64,000 nucleotides of DNA from an uncultured Flavobacteriaceae bacterium (GCA_947488345.1 CANKZQ010000002.1:310001-374000); one strand, 5' to 3'. Positions 1-10,119 are shown, numbered from the stretch's first letter. Notes: generated by a model not told the origin, from the letters alone. Translations and numbers: made by a program.

Positions 1-1
1 G

Positions 2-793
2 ATAAAAATAGATGACGGTATTCATCTCAACTGGCCTTCAGCATATCAACAAGGTAGATGGTGGTTAGGAGAAGATCCTGCATTTAAGCCTAGTAAAAAT
101 TATACTAAACGAGTAGGTGAAATAGCCGATTTTTTCGATAATGCAAAAACCTATTTAAAAGGTGGGCAAAAAGAGAAAAATCTTCAATTCGGAGCCTTAA
201 AAGGGTTGATGGATGGGACCCAAAAACTCTATGTTCATGCAGGCAGAGAAAAAGAGATTGTTGATGCCGTTAATTGGGCTGTAAAGACAGGTATTTCGAA
301 AGTGGTAATTGTTCACGGAAACGAGGCTGAAAATGTTACAGACTTACTTAAAAAACACAATATTCCGGTACTTGTACCGAGACCACATCGCTTGCCATGG
401 GCACAAGATGATGATGTTTTAGGTCCGTTTAAATTGGCGAAAAAATTGTCAGACAAAGGAATACTGGTTGCCATTGAAATGGAAGGACAAATGGAACGTA
501 TGAATACGCGTAATTTACCATTCTATGCTGGTACGTATGCTGCTCATGGTCTTGACAAAGAAAAAGCGGTTCAAATGATTACCTTGAATGCAGCCAAAAT
601 TTTAGGTATTGATGCGATCGTTGGTAGTCTAGAAACTGGAAAAGATGCTACCTTATTCGTCTCAAAAGGAGATGCCTTAGATATGAGAACAAATATTGTA
701 GAGCATGCCTTTATCCAAGGGAGAACATTGAGTTTGGAGACACATCAAACAAAATTACATAAACGCTACATGGAAAAGTATAGTAAAAAATAA
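2..793 (+). CDS. Amidohydrolase family protein, C-terminal part only
   Basis: The frame is open from the left edge, so only about the last 263 residues are visible and the start lies outside the window. The visible part looks like the second half of an imidazolonepropionase-like amidohydrolase (TIM-barrel metal-dependent hydrolase): alternating strands and helices, a conserved VHGNEAENV stretch, PRPHRLPW, and the typical closing block MITLNAAKILGID...GSLETGKDATLFV, where the last barrel helix returns to the small beta-sandwich. The N-terminal HxH metal motif would be upstream. The substrate cannot be told. A bidirectional terminator follows. Confidence 0.8.
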   Translation: MKIDDGIHLNWPSAYQQGRWWLGEDPAFKPSKNYTKRVGEIADFFDNAKTYLKGGQKEKNLQFGALKGLMDGTQKLYVHAGREKEIVDAVNWAVKTGISKVVIVHGNEAENVTDLLKKHNIPVLVPRPHRLPWAQDDDVLGPFKLAKKLSDKGILVAIEMEGQMERMNTRNLPFYAGTYAAHGLDKEKAVQMITLNAAKILGIDAIVGSLETGKDATLFVSKGDALDMRTNIVEHAFIQGRTLSLETHQTKLHKRYMEKYSKK

Positions 794-813
794 CGAACAC
801 TTCACTGTATTAA

Positions 814-845
814 AAAAGCTCCTTCGATTAAGGAGCTTTTTAATT
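814..845. terminator. Bidirectional rho-independent terminator
   Basis: Inverted repeat AAAAGCTCCTT / AAGGAGCTTTT with a 5-nt loop, flanked by A-rich and T-rich runs. It lies between two convergent genes and can serve both. Confidence 0.85.
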
Positions 846-859
846 GGTTAAAGTTATAT

Positions 860-1642
860 TTATTCAACAACAACCGCATCGGTTGGTTGTGCAAACAGCG
901 CGCTCTCCATTTCTTTAGAAATGGTGACATTCGTAAACTTGCGCTCACTTCGCATATCTCCTACCTTTCCATCTTCATACACATACCACTGTAGAGTTGC
1001 AGGTAATTGCAGACCTCCTACATCTTGCCAATCTGCATATTTAATTAAGTTATAGTTGGTGGCCTTTTCTTTTGAAAAATAAGTTACGGTATAAGCTAAC
1101 CAAGCCATTTTTTTAGTTTCATCGTCATAATACAAAATATACTCATCATCTGGCGACTCTCCTACTCCAGCATCATAAGAAATATGAATACCAGGATACT
1201 GCTTGCCGTCAACCTCCAATGCAGGGGCATCAGAATATGTGATGCCATCATCCGCCAAGACAAAAGGCATAGCATAAAAATAGAACATTAAGTTATAGTA
1301 AAACTTTGCTTTACCCTTATAGGTTGCTGTATCTTTGTTATGTAACCAAACATTTGTGCCGTCGAAACCCAATTTGTGATGAGCAGTTTCAATAACAGAT
1401 TGCCGAGACTTCAAAGCGGTAGTCGTCATTTCCATATCTTCTCCTTTTTGCATACCAAAAACAAGATTTTCCATACTATTCCAAGTGTTTAAGCCACCAT
1501 GTGCATTAAAAATGCTAGAGATGTTCTTGGGGTATTCTTTTGCCTTCACTTCAGGAGCTACTTTTACTTCATTCTCACTAGTGTTTTTTTTACACGAACT
1601 CAATGCTAGGAGTGCTACAAATACAATTGCTATTTTTTTCAT
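860..1642 (-). CDS. DUF6503-like family lipoprotein
   Basis: A 260-residue predicted lipoprotein: the signal peptide MKKIAIVFVALLALSSC ends in a lipobox Cys at residue 17. The mature part begins with a charged linker, followed by a beta-rich domain with IFNAHGGLNTWNSM near residue 45 and KYADWQDVGGLQLPATLQWY near residue 205. It resembles the Bacteroidota DUF6503 family of outer-membrane-associated lipoproteins. The family assignment is from memory of the HGG...W pattern and is not certain. No enzymatic residues are evident. It is monocistronic, divergent from the SpoU gene, and ends at a shared terminator. Confidence 0.7.
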   Translation of the reverse strand: MKKIAIVFVALLALSSCKKNTSENEVKVAPEVKAKEYPKNISSIFNAHGGLNTWNSMENLVFGMQKGEDMEMTTTALKSRQSVIETAHHKLGFDGTNVWLHNKDTATYKGKAKFYYNLMFYFYAMPFVLADDGITYSDAPALEVDGKQYPGIHISYDAGVGESPDDEYILYYDDETKKMAWLAYTVTYFSKEKATNYNLIKYADWQDVGGLQLPATLQWYVYEDGKVGDMRSERKFTNVTISKEMESALFAQPTDAVVVE

Positions 1643-1722
1643 TTTATAAGATTGTTTTAGTTTTTCGCGTTTGTCGCAAATTGATGGACAAAATTACATT
1701 TATTACCCTATTTTTGTCAATA

Positions 1723-2523
1723 ATGATAAAAGAAATAACGAGCATACAGAATTCTTTGATTAAGGAGGTATTACAATTACAAGAGAAATCTAGAATTCGT
1801 AAAAAGAAAGGACTTTGTATTGTTGAAGGTGCACGAGAAATTAGTTTAGCTCAAAAGGCCAATTATGTTTTAGAAACGTTGCTTTTTTGTGAGGAAATTT
1901 CAGATTCTATCACATTAGAAAATTTTAACGTGCCTGTTTCAAATCTCATAAAAATATCGAGAGAGGTGTATCATAAAATTGCATTTAGAGATACCACAGA
2001 AGGTGTTATTGCAATATTTCGAACGAAAACATTAAATCTCGATAGTATTGTTTTCAAAAGAGAGCATCCATTAATTTTGGTAGCGGAAGCACCTGAAAAG
2101 CCGGGTAATATTGGGGCTCTTTTAAGAACAGCCGATGCAGCAGATGTCGATGCGGTATTCATTGCAAATCCGAAAACCGACGTTTATAACCCTAATATTA
2201 TTCGATCTAGTGTTGGTTGCCTTTTTACCAATCAAATAGCCACTGGTACCACCGAAGATATTATTGCTTTTTTGCAACAAAACAAGATTCAAATTTTCTG
2301 TGCTGCTTTAACGGCATCAAAATTGTATCATACTATGAGTTATACGTCTTCATGTGCAATTGTGGTTGGCACGGAGGCGACAGGGCTAAGTGCTAAATGG
2401 TTGGAGCATTCTACTCAAAACATTATTATTCCGATGCAAGGACAAATAGATTCGTTAAATGTATCTGTATCGGCTGCTATTGTTGTATTTGAGGCGAAAA
2501 GACAACGAAATTTTGAAGAATGA
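1723..2523 (+). CDS. SpoU/TrmH family RNA 2'-O-methyltransferase
   Basis: Transfers methyl from S-adenosylmethionine to a 2'-OH of rRNA or tRNA. The three SPOUT knot motifs are present: NIGALLRTADAADVDAVF, then GTEATGLS, then IPMQGQIDSLNVSVSAAI. An N-terminal substrate-binding domain (SIQNSLIKEVLQL...GLCIVEG) precedes them. The ATG at 1723 gives 266 residues, normal for the family. Earlier in-frame starts would run into the start of the divergent lipoprotein gene and add a non-homologous leader. The stop overlaps the start of the NlpC/P60 gene (ATGA), so the two are translationally coupled. The exact RNA target is unknown. Confidence 0.9.
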   Translation: MIKEITSIQNSLIKEVLQLQEKSRIRKKKGLCIVEGAREISLAQKANYVLETLLFCEEISDSITLENFNVPVSNLIKISREVYHKIAFRDTTEGVIAIFRTKTLNLDSIVFKREHPLILVAEAPEKPGNIGALLRTADAADVDAVFIANPKTDVYNPNIIRSSVGCLFTNQIATGTTEDIIAFLQQNKIQIFCAALTASKLYHTMSYTSSCAIVVGTEATGLSAKWLEHSTQNIIIPMQGQIDSLNVSVSAAIVVFEAKRQRNFEE

Positions 2524-2981
2524 AGTTAAAAAGCATCATACCGATACTATTAATAATGCAGGTCATATTGGCAAGTTGCGGTAGTACGAAAAAAACAACG
2601 GTAAAAATTTCCAATAAAACGAAAATTGAAAGTCAGTTTCGGTATTATAAAGGCACCAAATATAAATTCGGTGGTACGGATAAAAACGGAATCGATTGCT
2701 CTGGATTTACCAAAGCAGTGTATAAAAACGCCTTTAAAATAGAACTTCCAAGAACCACAAAAGAGATGTCTAAACTTGGAAAAAAGGTATCAAAGAAGAA
2801 ATTAAAACCAGGAGATCTTGTCTTTTTTAGACCATCGCGTAGGTATGAACATGTGGGCATTTATATAGGTGAAAACTCATTTATACATAGCTCAACATCT
2901 AAAGGTGTGATGAAGTCGAAACTCGATAACGTCTATTGGAAAAAGAAATATAGATTCGCAAAACGTTTATTAAAACACTAA
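2520..2981 (+). CDS. NlpC/P60 family lipoprotein, peptidoglycan endopeptidase
   Basis: A 153-residue lipoprotein (lipobox Cys at residue 20, LASC) with one NlpC/P60 domain, which cleaves peptide stems of peptidoglycan. The catalytic Cys is C60 in NGIDCSGF, the His is H111 in EHVGIYIG, and a second polar residue, H123, lies in FIHSS. It is likely anchored to the inner leaflet of the outer membrane. It is coupled to the upstream methyltransferase (ATGA overlap) and lies one base before the M48 protease gene, so the three form an operon. Confidence 0.92.
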   Translation: MKLKSIIPILLIMQVILASCGSTKKTTVKISNKTKIESQFRYYKGTKYKFGGTDKNGIDCSGFTKAVYKNAFKIELPRTTKEMSKLGKKVSKKKLKPGDLVFFRPSRRYEHVGIYIGENSFIHSSTSKGVMKSKLDNVYWKKKYRFAKRLLKH

Positions 2982-2982
2982 C

Positions 2983-4215
2983 ATGACAGCGCACATTCTA
3001 TTTAACGTAATTATAGCAATAATTACTATTAACTTTCTGTTTAACAAATTTTTAGATTATATAAATTCAAAGAATTTTGACGCGCCTATTCCAATTGAAT
3101 TAAAAGGTGTATACAAAGAGGAAGATTATATAAAATCTCAACGCTATAAGAAAGAAAATTTTAAATTTTCTATGTTGGTTTCCATAGTTTCTTTTGTGGC
3201 TACTATTATCTTTTTTTACGTTGAAGGATTCGCTTACATAGATCAAATCGCACGAAGCTTTAGTGAGAATGAAATCATAGTTACTTTGTTATTTTTTGGA
3301 ATCATAATGCTAGGAAGTGATATTTTAACAATTCCTCTTTCGTACTATAAAACATTTGTTATTGAAGAAAAATATGGCTTCAATACATCAACTAAAAGTC
3401 TATTCTTTCTTGACAAGATAAAAGGGTTGGGATTAATGATTGTTTTAGGAGGTTCAATTATGGCATTAATTGTTTGGTTCTATCAAAAAACAGGCACTAA
3501 TTTTTGGTTGTATACATGGTTATTTATAGGGGTCTTTTCTATATGTATGACCTTATTCTACTCTAGCCTAATCGTACCGTTATTTAATAAACAAACTCCA
3601 TTAGAAGATGGGGTATTGAAACAAAAACTTGAGGAATTTGCCCAAAAAGTTGGATTTACCTTAGCTAATATATTCGTCATCGACGGTTCGAAAAGGTCGA
3701 CAAAAGCCAATGCATATTTCACCGGCTTCGGTGCTAAAAAGCGTATTGTTTTATACGATACACTCATAAAAGATCTTGACGTTGATGAAATTGTAGCTGT
3801 TCTCGCTCATGAGGTAGGACATTACAAGAGAAAACATGTTGTTTTTAATATGTTTATTTCAATCTTATTAACTGGATTTACCTTATATATTTTATCGCTT
3901 CTTATTGATAATGCCCTGCTTTCAGATGCGCTATCGGTTCAGATACCTAGCTTTCACATTGGTCTGATTGCTTTTGGGGTGCTCTATACACCGATCTCCG
4001 TAGTTACTGGATTGTTCATGAATATTTTATCTAGAAAATTCGAATATCAAGCAGACAATTATGCAAAAGAACACTTTAATGCAGCTTCTCTGATTTCTTC
4101 CCTCAAAAAATTATCTAAAAATAGTTTGAGCAACCTTACTCCTCACAAGAGTTATGTTTTTATGCATTATTCTCATCCAACCTTATTGCAAAGAATTAAA
4201 AATTTAGCAGACTAA
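2983..4215 (+). CDS. M48 family integral-membrane metalloprotease (Ste24-like)
   Basis: A 410-residue multi-pass protein related to the CAAX protease Ste24. The zinc motif HEVGH starts at residue 276, and the downstream third-ligand motif is in FEYQAD, near residue 354. At least six hydrophobic segments are visible, two at the N-terminus, others around residues 65-85, 100-120 and 150-200, and more after the active site. In bacteria such enzymes help with membrane-protein quality control; prenylated substrates are not expected. It starts one base after the NlpC/P60 stop. Confidence 0.9.
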   Translation: MTAHILFNVIIAIITINFLFNKFLDYINSKNFDAPIPIELKGVYKEEDYIKSQRYKKENFKFSMLVSIVSFVATIIFFYVEGFAYIDQIARSFSENEIIVTLLFFGIIMLGSDILTIPLSYYKTFVIEEKYGFNTSTKSLFFLDKIKGLGLMIVLGGSIMALIVWFYQKTGTNFWLYTWLFIGVFSICMTLFYSSLIVPLFNKQTPLEDGVLKQKLEEFAQKVGFTLANIFVIDGSKRSTKANAYFTGFGAKKRIVLYDTLIKDLDVDEIVAVLAHEVGHYKRKHVVFNMFISILLTGFTLYILSLLIDNALLSDALSVQIPSFHIGLIAFGVLYTPISVVTGLFMNILSRKFEYQADNYAKEHFNAASLISSLKKLSKNSLSNLTPHKSYVFMHYSHPTLLQRIKNLAD

Positions 4216-4264
4216 ATATTCATGTGAGCTTGTTCAGTAACAATCTTTATAGTATTTTTAATCT

Positions 4265-6484
4265 ATGGCATACGTAGCGACAATAGAAGAAGAGAAAAAG
4301 GAAATAGCCAAGCGTTATAAAGATATGTTGAGTGTACCGTATCAAACTTTATCAGCTGCTGATAAAAAAATGATACGCAAGGCATTTGATATAGCTGCTG
4401 ATGCCCATAAAGATCAACGTCGAAAAACGGGAGAACCCTATATTTATCATCCGATTGCTGTGGCAAAATTGGTGGCGAATGAAATTGGTCTAGGAGCTAT
4501 TTCTATAGCATCAGCTTTGTTACACGATGTAGTAGAAGATTCTGATGACTATACATTCGATGATATTGAACAACTCTTCGGCGAAACTATTGCACGTATT
4601 GTTAACGGACTTACGAAAATTTCTCACTTAAGCAAAGATCAAAATATATCTGTTCAAGCTGAGAATTTTAGAAAAATGCTGCTGACGTTAAACGATGACG
4701 TGCGTGTAATTTTGATTAAGATTGCAGATCGTCTGCATAATATGCAAACGATGGAGGCCATGCCACAGCATAAACAAGTCAAAATTTCTTCTGAGACATT
4801 ATACATCTATGCTCCATTAGCACACAGATTGGGCCTTTATAATATCAAAACTGAGTTAGAAGATTTAGGTTTAAAATATACAGAACCCGAAGTCTTTAAT
4901 GATATTTACACAAAAATTACTGAAAGCAAAGAAGAGCAAAATAAATACATCAAAGACTTTTCTAAGGTGCTGAAAAATTCTTTTGACAAGGAAAAGTTAG
5001 AATATACGATCAAAGGGCGACCAAAATCTATCTATTCTATTCGTAAAAAGATGCTCAAACAGGGCGTCTCTTTTGATGAAGTATACGATAAGTTTGCTAT
5101 ACGAATAACGTATAAGTCAACCGAGGAAAAAGAAAAGTTCGATGCTTGGAAGATTTACTCAATTGTTACTGACCATTTTAGACCAAACCCCAATAGGCTA
5201 CGAGACTGGATTTCTCAGCCTAAATCAAATGGTTATGAATCCTTACATATCACCGTAATGGGATCGAAAGGACGATGGGTTGAAGTACAGATACGCTCGG
5301 AGCGGATGGATGAAATTGCCGAAATGGGCTATGCTGCGCATTTCAAATATAAACACAATGATGATCATGATTCAGGATTAGAAGGTTGGCTAAATCGATT
5401 AAAGGAAACTTTAGAAAATCCGGACGTAAATGCTGTTGATTTTGTAGAGCAATTTAAATTGAATTTATACGCCAAAGAAATTTATATTTTTACACCACAA
5501 GGAGATATTAAATCTCTTCCGAAAGGTGCTACTCCAATAGATTTTGCTTTTGCTATTCATACTGAAGTAGGTACAAAATGTAGAGGAGCTCGCGTAAACG
5601 GAAAACTCGTGCCGCTAAGTCATGAGTTGAAAAGTGGAGATCAAGTAGATATTATTACCTCGAACAACCAAAAGCCTAAGCTAAGTTGGTTAGATATGGC
5701 CATTACTGCGAGGGCTAAATCAAAAATTAAGGCATCTTTAAAAGAAGAGCAAAAAGAAATTGGCGAAGAAGGAAAAGCTGTATTGGCAAGAAAACTTCGC
5801 CATTTAAAGATTCCGTTTAACGAAAAGACCATCAATGAGTTAGTTAGCTACTTTAAATTAAAAACGAGCTTAGATCTGTTCTATCGATTAGGAAATGGTT
5901 CTATTTCTAATCAACAATTGAAGGACTTTATTGCGCAGCGCAACAATGCCTTTTATAGTTTTTTCAAGAATAGGATACGTCGCTCAGGCACCTCCGATTC
6001 TGAGACCAATAAGCAAGAAGTAACCAGCAATTATGATTTGTTAGTCTTCGGAAAAGATGAAGACAAATTAGACTATAAGTTCTCAAATTGTTGCAATCCC
6101 ATTCCTGGTGATAAAGTATTTGGTTTTGTAACAGTGAGTGATGGTATTAAAGTGCATAAGCAAAACTGCCCGAATGCCTTAAGTATGCAATCTCAATTTG
6201 CCTATAGAATTATGTCCGCCAAATGGATAGATTCTTCACAGCAAGAATACAAAGTCATGTTAAAAATAACAGGTATAGATAATATGGGGCTTGTAAACGA
6301 TGTTACCCGAATCATCTCTAATAATATGCATGTAAATATTCATAGCATAAATATTGCTGGTGACAATGGTATTTTTGAAGGTAGAATTACGGTAAGTATA
6401 AAAAATAATGCACAACTCAAGAAATTAACCGAGCAACTAAAGAATATTGAAGGGATCGATAAAGTCGAACGAATGAATAAATAA
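4265..6484 (+). CDS. Bifunctional RelA/SpoT (p)ppGpp synthetase/hydrolase
   Basis: Long stringent-response enzyme of 739 residues. Domain order: an HD hydrolase domain (about residues 45-155, with HPIAVAKLV and LLHDVVEDSD), the ppGpp synthetase domain (about 230-345, with GRPKSIYSIRKKM and FAIRITY), a TGS domain (about 405-465, IFTPQGDIKSLPKGATPIDF), a helical/Cys-containing stretch with FSNCCNPIPGD, and a C-terminal ACT domain (about 662-739). An intact HD motif together with the synthetase region supports a bifunctional Rel-type protein. It follows the M48 gene by 49 bp and precedes a Fur-family gene. Confidence 0.97.
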   Translation: MAYVATIEEEKKEIAKRYKDMLSVPYQTLSAADKKMIRKAFDIAADAHKDQRRKTGEPYIYHPIAVAKLVANEIGLGAISIASALLHDVVEDSDDYTFDDIEQLFGETIARIVNGLTKISHLSKDQNISVQAENFRKMLLTLNDDVRVILIKIADRLHNMQTMEAMPQHKQVKISSETLYIYAPLAHRLGLYNIKTELEDLGLKYTEPEVFNDIYTKITESKEEQNKYIKDFSKVLKNSFDKEKLEYTIKGRPKSIYSIRKKMLKQGVSFDEVYDKFAIRITYKSTEEKEKFDAWKIYSIVTDHFRPNPNRLRDWISQPKSNGYESLHITVMGSKGRWVEVQIRSERMDEIAEMGYAAHFKYKHNDDHDSGLEGWLNRLKETLENPDVNAVDFVEQFKLNLYAKEIYIFTPQGDIKSLPKGATPIDFAFAIHTEVGTKCRGARVNGKLVPLSHELKSGDQVDIITSNNQKPKLSWLDMAITARAKSKIKASLKEEQKEIGEEGKAVLARKLRHLKIPFNEKTINELVSYFKLKTSLDLFYRLGNGSISNQQLKDFIAQRNNAFYSFFKNRIRRSGTSDSETNKQEVTSNYDLLVFGKDEDKLDYKFSNCCNPIPGDKVFGFVTVSDGIKVHKQNCPNALSMQSQFAYRIMSAKWIDSSQQEYKVMLKITGIDNMGLVNDVTRIISNNMHVNIHSINIAGDNGIFEGRITVSIKNNAQLKKLTEQLKNIEGIDKVERMNK

Positions 6485-6545
6485 TTTTGTTCAAAAGTTG
6501 TTAATCTTTTTCATAAAGACCAGCTTTCATATTTCAATTAAAATG

Positions 6546-6553
6546 TAAATTTG
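6546..6553 (+). promoter_or_regulatory. -7 promoter box of the Fur-family gene
   Basis: TAAATTTG matches the Bacteroidota -7 consensus TAnnTTTG. It ends 8 bases before the ATG at 6562, so the mRNA would have almost no leader. Confidence 0.6.
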
Positions 6554-6561
6554 CTATATAT

Positions 6562-7029
6562 ATGAGCGCATTGAAACAAACAGATAATACCAAAAATCAA
6601 GAAATTGTAAAAAACGTTTTTACGAAATTTCTTGAAAAGAATGCGCATAGAAAAACGCCTGAACGTTACGCAATTCTTCAAGAGATTTATGATCATGATG
6701 AACATTTTGATATAGAATCGTTGTATATCTATATGAAGAATAAAAACTATCGCGTTAGTAGAGCTACCTTGTACAATACCATTGAGCTATTGTTAGAATG
6801 TGGTCTCGTAAGAAGGCATCAGTTTGGACAAAACCAATCGCATTATGAGAAATCATACTTTGACAAACAGCATGACCATATCATCCTAACAGATACAGGA
6901 GAAGTTATAGAGTTTTGTGATCCAAGAATTCAAATTATAAAAAAAACCATAGAAGAAGTTTTCGATATTACTGTTGAGAATCATTCTTTATACTTCTATG
7001 GGACCAAAAATCAAGAAAATAAAAATTAA
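6562..7029 (+). CDS. Fur family transcriptional regulator
   Basis: A 155-residue metal-dependent repressor of the Fur/PerR/Zur group. The N-terminal winged helix spans about residues 20-95 ([31 protein letters not shown]). The C-terminal dimerisation and metal-binding domain follows, with [15 protein letters not shown] and [10 protein letters not shown]. The CxxC structural zinc pairs of classical Fur are absent, leaving a single Cys in each half. The metal specificity cannot be assigned. It ends directly against the purA start with no gap, so the two are co-transcribed. Confidence 0.93.
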   Translation: MSALKQTDNTKNQEIVKNVFTKFLEKNAHRKTPERYAILQEIYDHDEHFDIESLYIYMKNKNYRVSRATLYNTIELLLECGLVRRHQFGQNQSHYEKSYFDKQHDHIILTDTGEVIEFCDPRIQIIKKTIEEVFDITVENHSLYFYGTKNQENKN

Positions 7030-8301
7030 ATGGCTGTAGATTTACTATTAGGACTGCAATGGGGAGATGAAGGAAAAGGGAAAATTGTAGACGTTCTAAC
7101 GAAGAACTATGATATTATTGCACGTTTTCAAGGTGGTCCGAATGCGGGACACACATTAATCTTCGATGGAAACAAACATGTATTACATACGATACCATCA
7201 GGTATTTTTCATAAAACCGCAATTAATATTGTTGGAAATGGTGTTGTTATTGACCCTGTAATTTTCAAGAAAGAACTGGATAATTTAGCACAATATGATA
7301 TCGATTTTAAAACCAAGCTTCTTATTTCGCGTAAGGCTCATTTAATTTTACCAACACATCGTTTACTCGATGCAGCTTCCGAGACATCGAAAGGAAAAGC
7401 TAAAATTGGTTCTACACTAAAAGGCATAGGACCTACCTATATGGATAAGACAGGTAGAAATGGTATGCGCGTCGGTGATCTCGAAATGGCTGACTGGAAG
7501 GATAAATACAAGCAATTAACGAAGAAACATATTAAAATGATCGACTTTTTTGATGTTGATATACAATATGATCTAGATGAACTAGAAAAAGAATTCTGTA
7601 TTGCTGTTGATAGGTTGAAAGAATTGACATTTATAGATAGTGAAGAATATCTAAATCAAGCTGTGCGTAATGGAAAGTCAATTTTGGCCGAAGGAGCGCA
7701 AGGTTCATTATTGGATATTGATTTTGGTACATATCCTTTTGTAACTTCATCGAACACTACGGCTGCCGGTGCCTGTACAGGTCTAGGTATTGCTCCGAAT
7801 AAAATTGGTGATGTCTTTGGAATCTTTAAAGCGTACACCACAAGAGTTGGTTCTGGCCCCTTCCCTACTGAATTATTTGATAATGATGGCGAAACGATGG
7901 GACGCGTAGGTCATGAATTTGGTGCTACCACAGGTAGACCTAGAAGATGTGGATGGTTGGATTTAGTAGCTTTAAAATATGCTGTTCAAGTCAATGGAGT
8001 TACCCAATTAATGATGATGAAAGGTGATGTGCTTTCAGGGTTTGATACCCTCAAAATATGTACTTCATATACCTATAAAGGAACAGAAGTTACACACTTA
8101 CCATATAATATTGAGCCAGAGAATGTGTCTGTGAACTATACGGAATTTAAAGGTTGGCAAGCTGATTTAACACAAATGACATCAGATGCTGAGTTGCCCG
8201 ACAATTTGAATGCCTACATTGATTTTATTGAAAAGGAATTGGAAGTTCCAATTAAAATAGTTTCGGTTGGACCGGATAGAAAGCAGACGATATTGCGATA
8301 G
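7030..8301 (+). CDS. purA: Adenylosuccinate synthetase
   Basis: Converts IMP, aspartate and GTP to adenylosuccinate, the first committed step to AMP. Its 423 residues are normal for the family. The N-terminal signature GLQWGDEGKGKIVD and the NAGHT motif are intact, as are GSTLKGIGPTY, EGAQGSLLDIDFGTYPFVTSS and GVTTGRPRRCGW-type blocks (here GATTGRPRRCGW). It immediately follows a Fur-family gene, an arrangement I believe recurs in Flavobacteria. Confidence 0.98.
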   Translation: MAVDLLLGLQWGDEGKGKIVDVLTKNYDIIARFQGGPNAGHTLIFDGNKHVLHTIPSGIFHKTAINIVGNGVVIDPVIFKKELDNLAQYDIDFKTKLLISRKAHLILPTHRLLDAASETSKGKAKIGSTLKGIGPTYMDKTGRNGMRVGDLEMADWKDKYKQLTKKHIKMIDFFDVDIQYDLDELEKEFCIAVDRLKELTFIDSEEYLNQAVRNGKSILAEGAQGSLLDIDFGTYPFVTSSNTTAAGACTGLGIAPNKIGDVFGIFKAYTTRVGSGPFPTELFDNDGETMGRVGHEFGATTGRPRRCGWLDLVALKYAVQVNGVTQLMMMKGDVLSGFDTLKICTSYTYKGTEVTHLPYNIEPENVSVNYTEFKGWQADLTQMTSDAELPDNLNAYIDFIEKELEVPIKIVSVGPDRKQTILR

Positions 8302-8451
8302 TCTTCATCGTTAGTGTTAGAACTATAATGGATTAGCCTTATTCATTTGTGTTTATATTCTTATTATATCAAGAATATTTCACTAATAGTGTGGCTTCTA
8401 GCTTTAACATTAAATTAAAAATTCGACGTAGTCTACTATTCTCTTTTTCAC

Positions 8452-8459
8452 TAGTTTTG
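8452..8459 (+). promoter_or_regulatory. -7 promoter box of the OstA-like gene
   Basis: TAGTTTTG, an exact TAnnTTTG match, 16 bases before the TTG start at 8476. The AT-rich 174-bp gap after purA holds nothing else I can identify. Confidence 0.6.
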
Positions 8460-8475
8460 CAACAAATTATTTAAT

Positions 8476-10116
8476 TTGAAGAAGGTATTTCTTATTTTAC
8501 TTTTTAGCTTATGTACGTTTAGCTTATTTGCACAACAAAAACGTATTAAAGTTGTGCATGCAGACAATAATATTACCGATGAAGAAAAATATCCTGGTGC
8601 CACCATCTTACTTGGTAATGTCTATGTAGAACATGAGGGTATTACCCTGCGAAGTAAAAAGGCCATATATTATCAAAAACGTAATTTTCTAAAAGCTTTT
8701 GGTGACGTATTTCTAAATCAAGGAGATACCATTACGCAAACCAGTAAATATGTAGATTATGACGCGAATACCAAAAAGGCTTTGTCTTGGGGAAATGTGA
8801 TTTTGAAAAATCCAACCATTACATTGACCACAGACTCTTTGCGCTTCGATCGACTCAAACAGAAGTTGTATTATCAAAATGGCGCCACGATTCGAGATAC
8901 TACAAATGTACTTGTTAGCAATATTGGCAATTATTATCTTCAAAATAGTAAGTTTCAGGCCTTGTCGGAGGTTACACTAACCAATCCCGATTACGTATTA
9001 AAATCAAATGACCTTATTTACTTTACCGATTCTGGAAAATCATATTTAACAGGTCCTTCTACTATTACTGGAGAAAACAATTTTATTTATACTGAAAGTG
9101 GTTTTTATGATACGAAGGCCAACACATCTTATTTTACGAAGAATTCAAGAATAGAATATGACAATAAAGAGATCAAAGGAGATAGTTTGTACTATGATCG
9201 AAATTTAGGATTCGCCTCAGCCACAAATAATTTCCAATTAAAAGATACGACGAACAACTCTATAATAAGAGGAGATTATGCAGAAGTATTTCAAAAATTG
9301 GATTCTGCATTTGTCACAAAAAAAGCTGTCGCGATTACTGAAGTTGAAAAAGACTCTATGTATATTCATGGTGATACTTTATTGGTTACGGGGAAGGCAA
9401 AAAATAGAATAGTACGTGCCTTTCCAAGAGTTAAATTTTTCAAAAGTGATTTAAGTGGTAAATGTGATTCTATTCATTCTAATCAATTAACAGGGCTAAC
9501 GCAATTATATAGAAAACCTGTATTGTGGTCGGAAGATAGTCAAATAACAGGAGATACCATCCAATTACTATCAAATACAAAAACAGAAAAGTTAGATAGT
9601 TTAAAGGTATTAAGCAATGCGTTTATTATTCAAAAAGACTCTATAGGATTCAATCAAATCAAAGGTAGAAATCTCTTTGGTAAATTTATTGAAAATGACC
9701 TACGAGATGTAACCATTATTGGTAATGGAGAAGTCATTAATTACTTGCGTAATGACGAAAGCAAAGAACTCATCGGAATAGAAAAATTGGCATGTAGCTC
9801 AATGAATTTCAAATTTGAAAATAGTAAATTGATTACTTCTAAATTCCTGACTGACGCAGATGGTGATACGTATCCTCCTTCTGAATTTCCTGAAAACGCT
9901 AGAAAGTTTAGGGGTTTCGTTTGGAGAGAAAGTGAGCGTCCTTTCACAAAAGATGCGATTTTTTTAAAGGATGAAGTGGCGAATGATAATCCATCATTGG
10001 ATAAGAATGTATCGAATGACATCCTTCCTCAAGTATTCAAAAAAGAGACCTTATCCGCAAAGGAAAAGGTGCAATCGAAAAAAATAGTGAAGGATAAAGT
10101 AAAAAATGACGAATAG
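8476..10116 (+). CDS. OstA-like periplasmic protein (LPS transport, LptA family)
   Basis: A 546-residue secreted protein with signal peptide MKKVFLILLFSLCTFSLFAQ; translation starts at TTG. The N-terminal 120 residues form an OstA/LptA beta-jellyroll (GNVYVEHEGITLRSKKAIYY, DVFLNQGDTITQTSKYVDY). At least two further OstA-like blocks follow, giving a long beta-taco expected to bridge the periplasm for lipopolysaccharide. The last 60 residues are charged and low-complexity. The aminotransferase gene begins 3 bases after its stop. Confidence 0.88.
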   Translation: MKKVFLILLFSLCTFSLFAQQKRIKVVHADNNITDEEKYPGATILLGNVYVEHEGITLRSKKAIYYQKRNFLKAFGDVFLNQGDTITQTSKYVDYDANTKKALSWGNVILKNPTITLTTDSLRFDRLKQKLYYQNGATIRDTTNVLVSNIGNYYLQNSKFQALSEVTLTNPDYVLKSNDLIYFTDSGKSYLTGPSTITGENNFIYTESGFYDTKANTSYFTKNSRIEYDNKEIKGDSLYYDRNLGFASATNNFQLKDTTNNSIIRGDYAEVFQKLDSAFVTKKAVAITEVEKDSMYIHGDTLLVTGKAKNRIVRAFPRVKFFKSDLSGKCDSIHSNQLTGLTQLYRKPVLWSEDSQITGDTIQLLSNTKTEKLDSLKVLSNAFIIQKDSIGFNQIKGRNLFGKFIENDLRDVTIIGNGEVINYLRNDESKELIGIEKLACSSMNFKFENSKLITSKFLTDADGDTYPPSEFPENARKFRGFVWRESERPFTKDAIFLKDEVANDNPSLDKNVSNDILPQVFKKETLSAKEKVQSKKIVKDKVKNDE

Positions 10117-10119
10117 GAT

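Noticed and set aside
1603-1722. Longer N-terminus for the SpoU methyltransferase
   Set aside because: It overlaps the start of the divergent lipoprotein gene and adds hydrophobic, unconserved residues; the ATG at 1723 fits the family.
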